DNA of 64,000 bases, from positions 5,084,001 through 5,148,000 of the forward strand of contig CM062379.1 in NCBI GenBank assembly GCA_031310005.1. Direction: 5' to 3'. The translations under genes and the position numbers were made by a program. The notes beneath the pieces are model-generated. The model did no database searches. It was given only the letters and a program-made list of their open reading frames with translations, and was not told the DNA's origin. This DNA is from Dactylellina haptotyla (taxonomy: Eukaryota; Ascomycota; Orbiliomycetes; Orbiliales; Orbiliaceae). Below are positions 1-11,000 of the stretch, piece by piece (position 1 is the first letter of the stretch; every line of letters starts with the position of its first letter).

Positions 1-2
1 AG

Positions 3-800
3 TTGATCAGGTGCCCATACTGCCCTCGAACCTTCGATGCGCACAGCTCTCTTGTCATTCACTTTGAGATTGGCACTTGCGCTGGAAAGAATAAAAAGAA
101 GGAAGACTGCAAAACTATCATGTTCAAGCACGACAACCTCGAGAAGCCCATGAGAGTTATCAACGATGTCGACAAGCCAAGATACTATCTGCCATACCAT
201 GGATATCCAAAACATACGGTCGAATACAGCAGACATGTTTACGAACCAAGCAGCTCTGCCGATTGTGTTGACGTTGTCGAACCCGTGTTCAAATACGTCG
301 ACAGTAGATCTATGGAATACGTTGAATCCGAACCTTACGACTTTGACCGAGGAAGGAATCGCCACTCGTATCATGACGGACGGAGCAAGAGCCGTCACGG
401 TGAAAGCAGAAGCCGTAGCCGACACAGCATTTTTCACCGTGATCGCAGCCAAAGCCGACACCGACACCACATCTCCGATTCCGACGACGACTGGGAAGAC
501 CGGCTACGACAGTCTAGACTCGCCACCAACCGCTCATGGAATGGTTATAAATTCGAATGTGCGGTCTGCTGTAACCAGTATCACACTCTCGAGAGGCTGA
601 ACAGCCATCTCGCGAGAGACCATGAATCCGAAGTCTACCGCTGCGCCGGAAAGCATGGTTGCGGAAGAACTTTCCCTACCATCAGGAGTCTGATCAGGCA
701 TGTCGAGACTGATGACAGATGCGGCGTTGGTCGATGGAGATCCTGGCGGTCTGTTAGCGTGGATGACCTGTCGAAGCAATTCAGGCTCCTAGACTACTAA
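3..800 (+). CDS. C2H2 zinc-finger protein, 5' partial
   Basis: The frame is open from the window edge with no ATG near its start, so the first part of the gene lies upstream. The visible ~265 residues hold three zinc-finger-like units. The first is a C-x2-C...H...C unit (CPYCPRTF) at the very start. The second, about residues 188-210, is a good C-x2-C-x12-H-x4-H finger beginning CAVC. The third is a C-x5-C-x12-H-x6-C variant around CAGKHGCGRTF. Between the first and second lies an Arg/Ser/His-rich linker (SRSRSRH, SQSRHRHH), which could bind nucleic acid or be a phosphorylation target. Several ascomycete proteins combine such irregular fingers; a nuclear, nucleic-acid-binding role is inference. 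The stop codon is TAA at 798-800. I do not recognise a named orthologue. Confidence 0.75.
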   Translation: MIRCPYCPRTFDAHSSLVIHFEIGTCAGKNKKKEDCKTIMFKHDNLEKPMRVINDVDKPRYYLPYHGYPKHTVEYSRHVYEPSSSADCVDVVEPVFKYVDSRSMEYVESEPYDFDRGRNRHSYHDGRSKSRHGESRSRSRHSIFHRDRSQSRHRHHISDSDDDWEDRLRQSRLATNRSWNGYKFECAVCCNQYHTLERLNSHLARDHESEVYRCAGKHGCGRTFPTIRSLIRHVETDDRCGVGRWRSWRSVSVDDLSKQFRLLDY

Positions 801-2549
801 GAACGAAAAATGAAGTGCCTGCAGCGATGCTTCGCCTATAATTTTGAGATAAGGTGATTACAGGCATCACGTGGGTCTACGTCGGCGTCTTTGTATTTTG
901 CATGTCTTCAAAAGAAACAAAAAAAATACCCTTTTCATGACCAAAAAAAACAATCATTTGGGTGCTTTAAAATTACCGAAAAAGAATACCCTATTCAACA
1001 TAATATAGATCATGTATGAAGGTGGGTTGTGCCACGATGATCACATTGTCTTTCTTGTCACGAGTTCCTGGCAGTTTCGGAGTTTGTTGAGTCGTGGGGT
1101 TTCTCTTTCAAATTATTATTCTTTACCTGGCTTATTGTTCTCCTGCGGCATTTACTTTACTACCATCTCCTTTCGACATTTTATTTATCATATTTTATTT
1201 CTATTCATATTTCTTTATTTCTTGTTCTTATCATTCGTTTGTTTCTTTGGATTCTCTGCCCGATGAAGTAAGGTATGGCATGCACATTCCTGCGCAAGAG
1301 GCGAGCGGGCCTCGTCCGTGCATACGGATATGCATGCCCACATGCTGAAACTGCTCACGTGTCCTGAGGGCCAAACTTCTTCCAAATCCTTTATTCACTA
1401 CTCTTTTCTGATTCTGAATTCCTGTCTTAATGTGTTTGCTCCTGTAACGTTAAACGATTTTCCTTTCCGTTTTATGTATTCACTTGTTCGAAAAAAAATA
1501 TATAATAATTCTCAAACTTTGGCATAAAAAATGTGTATATAACTTATACCGCCATGCTACTATTTTATGACAACTATATATATCACATACTTCGCCTCGA
1601 TTCTAGATGCTAGATAGATAGTTAAGTGGGTCAATAAGGTTAAAATTGATAAATGAGAGGAGACGGCTAGGGGATTTCAACCACATATATAGAGGACTCA
1701 TCTGATCATGCGGAGAGCAAGTGTGTCGCTTCGGGCTGAGACGATCATGTTGGAATTAATCCGGAACCGCCTGACCCTTCCAACACCTCGCAACACAAAA
1801 ACGGCGACGACGTCCGACAAAATCCTAACACTAAATTCCCAACATATGTGGAGGTACCTGTTCGATGAGAGAGGAAAAAGGCAAAAATATATATTCCTGT
1901 ACCCGTATATCTAGTAATACAATGTAGAAAACCCTTGATGTCCCTAAGACAATACATGATTTGGAAAACTTCCCGCCATTTGTGAACGCCGTCCATTAAA
2001 CTACCCATCAAAAGTTAAAAAAAAACATGTCTTCCCAGAAGAGTAAAAGCAAAAGGAAACCAAACAGACTTGCTCCACGCCGTTGCCCGTCCCACTATTC
2101 CGTAATATGTTTTTTGTAAATATGAATACATATATCGAATAAGAAATACAGAAAAGAAGAAAAATGAAAATGCTGCAAATCTTATGGCATGTGGCACCTT
2201 GAGTGAGCCGTGAAATACATACTGAATGAATGGGTATCCAAGGAGTGAAATGATCCGTGTAACCCAGAAAGCTGGGTCGTAAATAAAAATGATATATATA
2301 TTTCGTAAGAACCGGGTTGAAGAAGCGAAGGTAAGTATTATATTGTAAAAAGTTTTGCTGTCGTTGAATATTTGTTTAAGATCGAGGAAACGGCAGGTTT
2401 CCTGAAGTGGTCAAATAGTAATGATATCGTTTATTCGTAAAGATCGTCATCGTCATCGTCAATTCATATTCGTGATATAGTGCTTCTGAAAACGAAAAAA
2501 AAAGGAGAATTGAGAAAGTTATGAAAAAGCGATGAAAAGGCGATGTCGT
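801..2549. other. AT-rich intergenic region between convergent genes
   Basis: It lies between the 3' ends of the zinc-finger gene (plus) and the large methyltransferase-like gene (minus). It is rich in A/T runs and short ATAT stretches. Open frames here are short, of biased composition and unlike known proteins. I see no gene, RNA or repeat I can support. Confidence 0.6.
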
Positions 2550-5500
2550 TTAATTTGGTTTTCGGGCGAAAGAAATCAACATGCGGAAGTTGGTTCGTTT
2601 CTTTTCGCATTCTCGAAGGAGGGTTTTGTCCTCCCACAAAGTACTTTGATACTTGAGTGGCTCGGATTGACTGTCTTGGCCAATGTTTTCGAAGCACTTG
2701 CTGTACCACCAGCGGCCAACCTTCGAGACAACTCTGTTGATGCCTTCAGCACTACCCATATCAATTTCATCGGGTGAGTTGCCTTCTTTAAGGATTTGTT
2801 GCATGGATGCTTGCTCCTCCCGAGAGCCGTCAACGCTACCTACAGTAGGTAAACCAACTCTGCATCTTGTAATATCGGTAAAACCGCGCTTAGCCATCAA
2901 TCGTAGCGCTTTTTCAGATGGCGTCTTCTTTGACCAATCTGAACCGTTTCCGGCCTGGTGCTTTCTCAGGGTAGTTTTGATCCCATCGAGAGTACGCGTA
3001 GTCCTTGGACCCATATTGACCATGTCGATATCAAGAACACTGAGTTCGAGATAACCACCGGGCTTCAAAACACGCATACACTGAGAGATGATGAAAGGCC
3101 AGAGTGCATCTGAGGTGCAAGGAAGGAAACGGAAGGTAACAACGCTGAAAAAGCCGCTTGGAAATGGGAATGGGCTCGCGAAGGAAGCGTGATGGATTTG
3201 ATGATGGTTGTTGAGGTTGTCGCCTGAGCTGCCAGAATTTGGCCTTCCGCTGGCTGGCGACATCGGATATGTTGCTTGGGAAGGTGTGAGGTTATAGACT
3301 GTGGCATTGGGGTAGTTGAGGGAGCAGTAGAAGGACCAATCATCATTACCAAGTCCATCAATGACAAGGATTCGCTTGCCGACTGAACCTGGGGCGGCGC
3401 TTTTGATTTCTTCGTGAGCTGGGGAGACCAATACTCGGCCAAAGGAAAGCCATCTGCTTGTCATCAAAGCCCAAAGACGCACTTTCATTTCGCCTTCAAG
3501 AGCATCTTCAGTCCCGGGCATCGCGGATATGATGCTGTCTCGGAAGGACTCGGAGTCGGTAGACGAATCATCTTCAAAGTCAGTAACAGATGACATCGGA
3601 GACAGCAATCCCATCTTCCTAGCTTGGGAAGACGATTGGTGCTTGGATTTGTCAAGAGGGTCAATGACACTCATGACATCTCGATCGACCTTAGCGTAAG
3701 CGGCGATAAAGTCGGCAAAGGCAATTGTCTTTTGGTTGCCAGACGATCGTTGGCTGTAGGTTGACGATGATCGCTGGGAGTTGACCTCTTTCATGCTACC
3801 GCCAAAAAGAGAGGTTCTTGGGGCTGGTAAGGTTGGAGAGAAAAATGGTCGTGCCGCGATTGGTCTCTCTTGTGTTAATTTTCCTTGGTCGAGAACCAAT
3901 TTCTTCTTGTTCGATGGGGCGAATTTTGTGACAACTCCAAAGGTTGCAGTGGACGGCAATGTTGGGGAATCTTTCAACTTACGGCCTGACTCGATCTCAT
4001 CTTGAACATCTGGCTTAAAATGGGTAAAATCGGGGAACGGTGCTCCCAAAGACGGAGTTTTGCTGCGAGGAGTAGCGGCGCTCATCTCGTCCAAGTAGTC
4101 TGTATATTCAGGCCACTCATCGATATGGCTTGACGCAGTTGCGGGAAGTGGCTGCATTGACGCCCACCCACTTGTTACCAAGGGTGGAAGTTTGGAAACA
4201 GGGCTTTTCTGGATGTTGATATCATCTGCTCCCGAGCTAGGAGACCGGACTTGTTCGGCAGGGGGGTGTGCCCTGCGACGGGGAGGATGGATCTTAATAG
4301 GCTGCTGTTGCTGTTGCTGTTGCTGCTGCTGTTGATGATGATGATGGTCACGAAGGCTAGGAGGTGGGGGCAAGATTTCCCGTAGGGTAGGAATCTTTAG
4401 GGGGGCGCTCTCAACATCGACCGCTTTTGGGATTCGTCCAATAGCAAAGTTTCCGAGACGTTGGCGTCTTCCAGGGCTTGGGTTAGTGAAAGGCTCAGGT
4501 GTAACGGATTTTGGTGTCACTGGTGGCGATAGAACTGGGGCAGCCACAAGCGTTTGAGGAGCACTACGCTCGTCATTAACTTCGTCGTCGATGTAGTCCT
4601 CCTCATCCGTGTATTCGTCACTCTCATCCTCATCCTCGTCCTCATCATCGTCATCGTCATCATACAGCTTTGTGAGCTTAGTCTGTTGTTCTCTTTCGGC
4701 AAGTTCTTGAACATTTCGAACGGGGAGGTTTGCAGGAGATGGGCGGGTCAAGGATCGAGCTGGTGATGCCGATTTGTTTGCTACACTGGACGGGGAAGCA
4801 GTCAATGCAGAAACAGGGCTTGCATTTTGCAAATCATTGAGTTTAGAGAACTTGGTTGCTTGAGTAGGTGTTGACGAAGTGACCGAAATCATTGGTTTAA
4901 GATTTGCGGGGATGGGCAGACCAGGAGGCGGCCGAATCATCTTGCTCTGCGATACAGGCAGCTTTGGTGGGTTAAGCTGTACTGCAGTTACGGGCGAAGG
5001 TGTTCTCGACGATCCCAAGCGGGGCATCACAGGAGGCTCGGGCAAGAGGACGGATTCAACTCGCTGCTTCTGAGGTCCCGGGCGTGGGATTTCAGAACCC
5101 GCGCTCCTGATTGGTGGACTGTGGACATCTCGGATGAATCCTCCAATGTTCTCGTCTCCAAACTTGGTAACATCTTGATTCAATACTGGAGATTGAGGAG
5201 CAGTCTTTGGTGGTAGGGCTTTAGACTTTGAACCGTCCTTGGAAACATCGGGTGCAGATTGCGAGCGCGAGAAAATATTCCAGCGTCGATTTGCCGTAGG
5301 AACTGGTCCAACAGGTGGCGGTGCCAGTCTTTTGGGAGCCTTCAACTTCGATTCTTTTGTCTCAGGCTTGATAGAAGTAGCAGACTTAGTTGATTTGCCT
5401 TGCAGAGTCTTCAGCGGCGGTGAAAGAATAGCAGTAGTTGGTGATTCACCGCTTGACCGCGATTGAGGGATATCAACTGTAATGGAGGGACGCCTCTGTC

Positions 5501-8048
5501 CAGTCACACCAGCGCCAAAATTAAACTGTTCGAACTCATTGGCATGCGTTCTGGATGCGTCCAGACTGGGACCTCTACTACTAGGACCTTGGCTACTCCC
5601 AGTTCTTGACATGTCCAAGCTACTCTTCTGGCTATCGCCCTTGATGGAAGGCTTGGGTAGTAAACTGGATGCGCTTTGCGAACTTCCAGTCCTTGACATG
5701 TCTGCACCTCCAGAAGGCTTCACAACACCTCCTTTCATAACAACAGGTTCAAGACGACTGGCAAGGAAGTCATCCATCCCGGAGCCCTTCAAGGCATTTT
5801 GACCTGCAGCTCTACCCCAGCTACCAGAAGGAGTAGGGGTCGGGGTTGGGGGTTTGACTGGTGCTGTGGGAATGGAGGAGCCACTTGAACTTCTGGTGCG
5901 GGTTGATTTCCCAAACTGAGAATATCCTTCGTGTCCTGTTCCTGCTGCAGGGCCAGGAGCTCGCTTTAAGCCAGCTAATTTGTCTTTTTCAGAAATAGCG
6001 GAAGGTGCGGGAATGGTCTTCGTGCGGGCTCGACCGAAAAGACTTGGTCTTGTTGGTGGCGGGGCAATAGTTGCAACAGCTTTGTCGGTCGAATTTTTGC
6101 GGTCTTCCTTTTTCAGTTTCCGGGGAGAGTTATCAGAAGCCTTTGCAGGAAAAGAAGTGCTGGAAGAAGTAGGCACGGATGTGAAACCAACAACTACATT
6201 TGCGGCTTTTGCAGAGGTTGGTGTTGGTGCACGTATCGATTTCGGTTGGCCAGGGACCGATGTTGAAGCTAAGTTCACAGATGATGTAGAGCCATTTACA
6301 TTGCCAAATGGCGCTCCAGAGCGGTAAGGCAAAGAAGAGGAAGTAATAATCTTCATCTTCTGCCCCCTTGTTTTTGAGTCTTTAGTAGCAACTATTCCAC
6401 TCTGGATAATAGGTACCTCTTTTTCAAACCCTTCTAGATCATCTGGAGCGCCATCCCGTGACGGACGGGAAGGTGGGAGTCGGAGAGACGACGTTGACGC
6501 AGATGGAACAGGGATAGGAATGGGCGATGTAGATGGAAAATAGGTTAAAGATGTTGCGGAGCTTTCTCCTGGGGAGCGAATATTTGATGAATCCCTCGAG
6601 GATTGGCGGGAATGGGAAGGCCGGCCATTCTGGGGTGATGGCGTAGACGCTGTGGTCAAATCTTTCGAAGACTTACGAAAGTGGAAAACTGACAAGGCTG
6701 ACTTCGAGAGGAGATCTTTGGATGACTTTCTCGCATGTTTTGGTGGCTGAGAGATTTTAGAGGCAGACTCAGCACTCGGTGACTTCGCATCTCTGGTCCT
6801 AGGGATAGAGAGAGAGGCTGTGCTGGAGTTCGTCGGTATCAGGGAGTTTCGAGATGATGGCTTGGTATGCTTTAGGGGTTCAGTAGTATTCGCATCGCTT
6901 TCCTTCTTTTTCATAGCTATGGCTTTCCCAAGCTTGTCGGTGGCGGCTGTTACACCTGCATACTTTGATATCAATGGTCTGGTCGGACTCGAATTTCGAA
7001 CTCTTTGAGGCGGGGAGAAACCCGGAGACTGGAACAAGGAGGGATTGGTGGAAGATGATGTGGGTGTAGAAGCATAACTGAACATACCAGGGGATCCACA
7101 GTTTGCAGTAGAGGGGCTACTGTTGTAGTTCTCTGCGACAGCGGCTGGTATAGTAAGGGGAGGTGGGATGGCTCCTGCCCTTGAGGAAGTCAATTGAGAG
7201 TCAATACCTGAGATCGAAAGTCTCGTCGATGTTCCAGACGATTGGCTACCACTTCCAGATCGAGTTCTCAGCATGGAGGTTGACCCGGACGGAGTACCAA
7301 CAGTCCTTGGGACCTGGCGGCCGCCAGATCCAGAAATATTTCTTCCGTAGGTATATGAAGTTGGCGGCATAGAAACTCCAAAAACAGAACTGCTTTGCCC
7401 GTATCCTCTATCCATATGAGATGTTGATGTTGATGTTGTAAAGCTAGCGGAAGAGGCATTCGTGCTCGTGGTTGAACCAGTGCGCATCGCGGCTTTAGGG
7501 TCTACCTTTTTCCTAATTACATTCTTTGTTCGTTTTTCAGTGACGGAAGAGTTTGCAGTTGATGCGGAATTGGATGATGGTAGTGGATGGATGGAAGCTT
7601 CATTGCTTATTGTCACTTTCGACGAGATCGAATTTAAAGCTGGAGCGTGATAGAAAGATGATCCTTCTGTTAGAGGAGGCGGCGATGGCGTTCTAGGAAT
7701 AGGAGAAGGGGTAGAAGGAGACATGATGGAAACAGAGGGTGCGAGAGATGGTGCGACGGGCAACATAATCTTAGTGCCTGCATGCCTTCTCTCCCTACTG
7801 TCATATCCGTATCCACCGTAAAAACTTGGAGATGGAACCATTGAACGTCCCAGGCCTCTCGATGATGTGTTCATAGAGGTCTGTGCCGCTGGTGCCGGAA
7901 GACCGGGAGGAGGAACAAGTCGAGTAGTATGTGTCTGTGCATCCAGTGCTGCCTTCTTTCCTCTAAGTCTATTGGCGAAAGACTGAGAAGAACCCGGGAG
8001 CGGGATTTGGGAAGCTGAGGCCGAGGCCTCGAAATTATAGTTCGACAT
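2550..8048 (-). CDS. Giant Ser/Pro-rich protein with C-terminal methyltransferase-like domain
   Basis: A single uninterrupted 1832-codon frame starts at an ATG at 8048 (MSNYNFEAS). The first ~1500 residues are low-complexity Ser/Pro/Thr/Lys sequence and probably disordered. They hold a repeated DMSRTGSSQ motif, an Asp/Glu tract (DDDDDDEDEDEDESDEYTDEED) and a His-then-Gln run. From about residue 1555 the sequence becomes globular: KRILVIDGLG fits the first strand and loop of a Rossmann-like fold, FSVVTFRFLP fits strand 4 and RVLKPGGYLELS fits the post-strand-4 motif of class I SAM methyltransferases (Methyltransf_11-like). The glycine-rich SAM loop is not canonical, so activity is uncertain. 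Filamentous ascomycetes have long proteins of this build, with unknown substrate. No introns are evident. The next start codons inward lack support. Confidence 0.85.
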   Translation of the reverse strand: MSNYNFEASASASQIPLPGSSQSFANRLRGKKAALDAQTHTTRLVPPPGLPAPAAQTSMNTSSRGLGRSMVPSPSFYGGYGYDSRERRHAGTKIMLPVAPSLAPSVSIMSPSTPSPIPRTPSPPPLTEGSSFYHAPALNSISSKVTISNEASIHPLPSSNSASTANSSVTEKRTKNVIRKKVDPKAAMRTGSTTSTNASSASFTTSTSTSHMDRGYGQSSSVFGVSMPPTSYTYGRNISGSGGRQVPRTVGTPSGSTSMLRTRSGSGSQSSGTSTRLSISGIDSQLTSSRAGAIPPPLTIPAAVAENYNSSPSTANCGSPGMFSYASTPTSSSTNPSLFQSPGFSPPQRVRNSSPTRPLISKYAGVTAATDKLGKAIAMKKKESDANTTEPLKHTKPSSRNSLIPTNSSTASLSIPRTRDAKSPSAESASKISQPPKHARKSSKDLLSKSALSVFHFRKSSKDLTTASTPSPQNGRPSHSRQSSRDSSNIRSPGESSATSLTYFPSTSPIPIPVPSASTSSLRLPPSRPSRDGAPDDLEGFEKEVPIIQSGIVATKDSKTRGQKMKIITSSSLPYRSGAPFGNVNGSTSSVNLASTSVPGQPKSIRAPTPTSAKAANVVVGFTSVPTSSSTSFPAKASDNSPRKLKKEDRKNSTDKAVATIAPPPTRPSLFGRARTKTIPAPSAISEKDKLAGLKRAPGPAAGTGHEGYSQFGKSTRTRSSSGSSIPTAPVKPPTPTPTPSGSWGRAAGQNALKGSGMDDFLASRLEPVVMKGGVVKPSGGADMSRTGSSQSASSLLPKPSIKGDSQKSSLDMSRTGSSQGPSSRGPSLDASRTHANEFEQFNFGAGVTGQRRPSITVDIPQSRSSGESPTTAILSPPLKTLQGKSTKSATSIKPETKESKLKAPKRLAPPPVGPVPTANRRWNIFSRSQSAPDVSKDGSKSKALPPKTAPQSPVLNQDVTKFGDENIGGFIRDVHSPPIRSAGSEIPRPGPQKQRVESVLLPEPPVMPRLGSSRTPSPVTAVQLNPPKLPVSQSKMIRPPPGLPIPANLKPMISVTSSTPTQATKFSKLNDLQNASPVSALTASPSSVANKSASPARSLTRPSPANLPVRNVQELAEREQQTKLTKLYDDDDDDEDEDEDESDEYTDEEDYIDDEVNDERSAPQTLVAAPVLSPPVTPKSVTPEPFTNPSPGRRQRLGNFAIGRIPKAVDVESAPLKIPTLREILPPPPSLRDHHHHQQQQQQQQQQQPIKIHPPRRRAHPPAEQVRSPSSGADDINIQKSPVSKLPPLVTSGWASMQPLPATASSHIDEWPEYTDYLDEMSAATPRSKTPSLGAPFPDFTHFKPDVQDEIESGRKLKDSPTLPSTATFGVVTKFAPSNKKKLVLDQGKLTQERPIAARPFFSPTLPAPRTSLFGGSMKEVNSQRSSSTYSQRSSGNQKTIAFADFIAAYAKVDRDVMSVIDPLDKSKHQSSSQARKMGLLSPMSSVTDFEDDSSTDSESFRDSIISAMPGTEDALEGEMKVRLWALMTSRWLSFGRVLVSPAHEEIKSAAPGSVGKRILVIDGLGNDDWSFYCSLNYPNATVYNLTPSQATYPMSPASGRPNSGSSGDNLNNHHQIHHASFASPFPFPSGFFSVVTFRFLPCTSDALWPFIISQCMRVLKPGGYLELSVLDIDMVNMGPRTTRTLDGIKTTLRKHQAGNGSDWSKKTPSEKALRLMAKRGFTDITRCRVGLPTVGSVDGSREEQASMQQILKEGNSPDEIDMGSAEGINRVVSKVGRWWYSKCFENIGQDSQSEPLKYQSTLWEDKTLLRECEKKRTNFRMLISFARKPN
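4302..4346 (-). repeat. CTG/ATG triplet tract encoding poly-Gln and poly-His
   Basis: A run of CTG/TTG triplets followed by ATG triplets on the plus strand reads as His then about eleven Gln on the minus strand, inside the large methyltransferase-like gene. It is an imperfect coding microsatellite and likely length-variable. Confidence 0.9.
4620..4665 (-). repeat. Asp/Glu-coding triplet tract
   Basis: CTCATC and CATCGT triplets on the plus strand encode an almost uninterrupted acidic run in the middle of the large methyltransferase-like protein. It separates two Ser/Pro-rich halves. Confidence 0.85.
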
Positions 8049-11000
8049 TTGTGCGAAGTTTATGTGAAGAAAAGAGTAATGTAGATGTTAAAACACCCTC
8101 GGGATATTACAAGGTGACCCCAGGATATAGGTATGTTATCTCGCAACTCGGATCCACGGAATATTGGGGAAACAATGCATTCCAGCGTCTACTCAACAAT
8201 GCATTCGATGTTGAATTGATGGAAATTGTTATCTAGAGCAGAAAAGGTAGAATATGTCAGCGGTCATTTGATTTAATTTCCAAGTCACAGCACTTCTAAA
8301 TGATGGAAAGCCATCTGCGTCCGCATTCCGATACGCCCTTATCAATGCCAGGTCGGACCATTGTTCAGAAAGGAATTTGAGCAGAAGGTTCTCGGTCGCA
8401 GATCGGGTCATTGGTTTAAGATGACCAAACCGAGATCCAGGGGAGTTGTTTGGTTGTGACGTCGTTGTTGTGACTTCAATTGGTCACAATTCCTCATCTT
8501 TGGCTTCAGGGCTTCCTCATATCTGTCGCAGATTGCAATTGGAACAATATGAAGGGCTTGAATGGGCAGGTTTGTATGAGATACGACGAGATCATGCGAC
8601 CATGGGAGTGGAGAGTACTATCGGGTCGGGGTAGGCCGGGCGCGGGGGAAATGAAGTGTTTTGCTGAGGCGCTTAATTCAGATTTCGAAACAGTTAAAAG
8701 AACTTACCAGGATAGCAATCCGCTCTCAAGGAAAAAAAATATAATAAAGATATATGTGTTACAGTAAAGTTTATGAGAGGTCTTGAATCTCGATAAATCG
8801 GTTACGATCGTATACTGTGTCGTTGGCGTTGTGGTAAAGTCGTTTTGGGGCAAGCTGAAAGGCGAGGCGAGAGTCGAGGATCTGGTAGTAAGATGGAGCG
8901 CAAACGGACCTCAGAGGCAAAAGGGCGGCAAAAAGGAGCAAAAGGAAGATCGATGGATTTGAACAGTGAAGCGTAAAGTCGAAACGGGGCGTAAATATCG
9001 TTTGGGAGTAAACACGTTTAATGGGAGGTGATAGTATCGATGGGAGGTGGGTGAGAAATCAGAAAAGGAAGAGGATCTGGATGGGAGGTCGTTGAGGAAA
9101 AGGGAGAAGAGGAGGCGGAATGGGTTCGGTCGTCGTCGATATGGCGGCGCAAGGTACGGTACGTACGGCAGCAGCACAAGCCAGAGCGAACTAATGTACT
9201 GACTGAGTGGAGGTGGTTTGTTATTTTGGTCTTGGTGCCTGCGAAATCTGCTAGCCTCTTTCGTACGATACTTGCCTTACTTGGAGGAGAGCAGGGGAGG
9301 AGGCGAACGGGTAATCTGGTGAGCCAAAGAGGTTCGGAAGGGAAGTGCGAAAAATAAAAACATGGTCGCGAGCGTCTAGCCAGAGCGACCTTGGGTGTGT
9401 ATATGAAGCCTCGCACCATCGGGTCTTGTATTGGTACTTGTGCACACTGGGTTTGCGCATCGCTCTCGTATTTTCCAGGCTATACTCGGGCTCCCTTGAT
9501 GCGGTTAGCCTGGGGACAGCGCATAAAGTCCTTTCCACTGGCATCGGCGCAGAGATTTCCACTTCATGCGGGCGCGAGGAGCTTCGCCTCAGCTGCCAAC
9601 ATCCTATTTCCTCCTCGATAATTATTTTTTTTCCCAGTACAGGCAGTAGATCTCCACCCGGCGCGCCTGCCCTGCTTTCCCACCCTCGCCCATGGATGGG
9701 ATTGGGATTGGGTTCGGCCTGTTCGTGTGCGATGCTTGGTCCCAACCACGCTTTCGCCGAGAGGTGCATAGTGGTAGAAAGCAGCAGGAATCCCTCCAAA
9801 AATAATTACCAAATGCCTAGTCCGGAAATTTCTGTGGCTAGTTCAGCTTAACGCGTGGCCAGCAGCGAGGCAAACTTGCAAGTAAGGCTTAATCCAGAGC
9901 CATTCAGTCTCGGGGACCTATATCAGATATCCTCCCTCAAACCACGGGTCTCCCGAGCGCTTTAGCCAGTTTTTTAGGCATTAGCCCCCAGTGACACTTC
10001 ATCATGCTCTCCTTTACTGTGTCATTTTAGCTTTTAGTACAGACAATTTCTGGCCTTTACCTCCTTTCGCCTTCGCATTTCGACGACCTCGTTCGTTAGA
10101 CACAGAGCCGACGAACGTTGAAAAAAGTCTTAAATCCACGAAACCCCTCTCTCCCACCACACCTTCGCGCAAGCGCCATCCCAGGGAGCCAGAGAATAGA
10201 ATTTGGCGTCCCGCTGGAGATCCCTTTCGTCGACAGGCATTCGTCGACATGAGTACGATTTCCCATTGGTTGAAGGTCTGTCGGTAGAAGAGTTTGTCTC
10301 AAACGACTGGTTATCGATTTTTGATTTTCTAGCGAATGACAGAAGGGGTGTCCAATACCCACACCTTCTTGTCTGGTAACGGTACATTTCGGAGCCAAGA
10401 TACCGGCCAAGACGACGCCTTCTGCATTTTTGGAAATCCATCCAGGTGGTAGCGAGGGTTGTCTTTGCGCTACTTCCCTCTTTCTCTTGAAAATTAAACT
10501 TGCAAGATTTTATCGCCAGAAGTGGAAATATTTCGATAGCAACCCTTGAAGAATACGCGTTAATACCCGATCTAGGTTACGTGCTGGTGATTTCACGGCT
10601 ATCTTGAAACGTCCCACTGGCTGGAGCTTGTCGTTGAACCAATTTATGAAACGCTCCCTTCACTACGTGCGCTTGTGGCTTCACGAACCAGAGCGTGTTC
10701 TTCCGCGAAACCTTCCGCCTACGAGACCGTGTTAGTTTCGTTTCGTGTTGGTGGTTCGACCGCGATATCTTCCTAATGTGAATATAATTCGATTAGATTT
10801 GCCGAAGAAATTCGAAACTTAAACTACCCCAGGCTCTCGCTCAAAGGCCCTTGTCCTCCACAAGATACCCTCTGGAGGAAGAGCTCACAAGGGAGTTCAT
10901 GATCTGCCCTCAACCACTTTCTTTACTATCCGCCTGACGACGGCACCACGTTTCCCGGGGTGGGATGTCGAGCTCCGAGCCCAGTGCTTGTGTGTGTGTC

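Noticed and set aside
166-779. Additional frames overlapping the zinc-finger gene
   Set aside because: They are shadows in other phases; only the frame with zinc-finger cysteines and histidines has protein-like features.
1012-1527. Short hydrophobic plus-strand frames
   Set aside because: Phe/Leu/Ser-rich translation of T-rich DNA, with no signal-peptide logic, motif or splice context.
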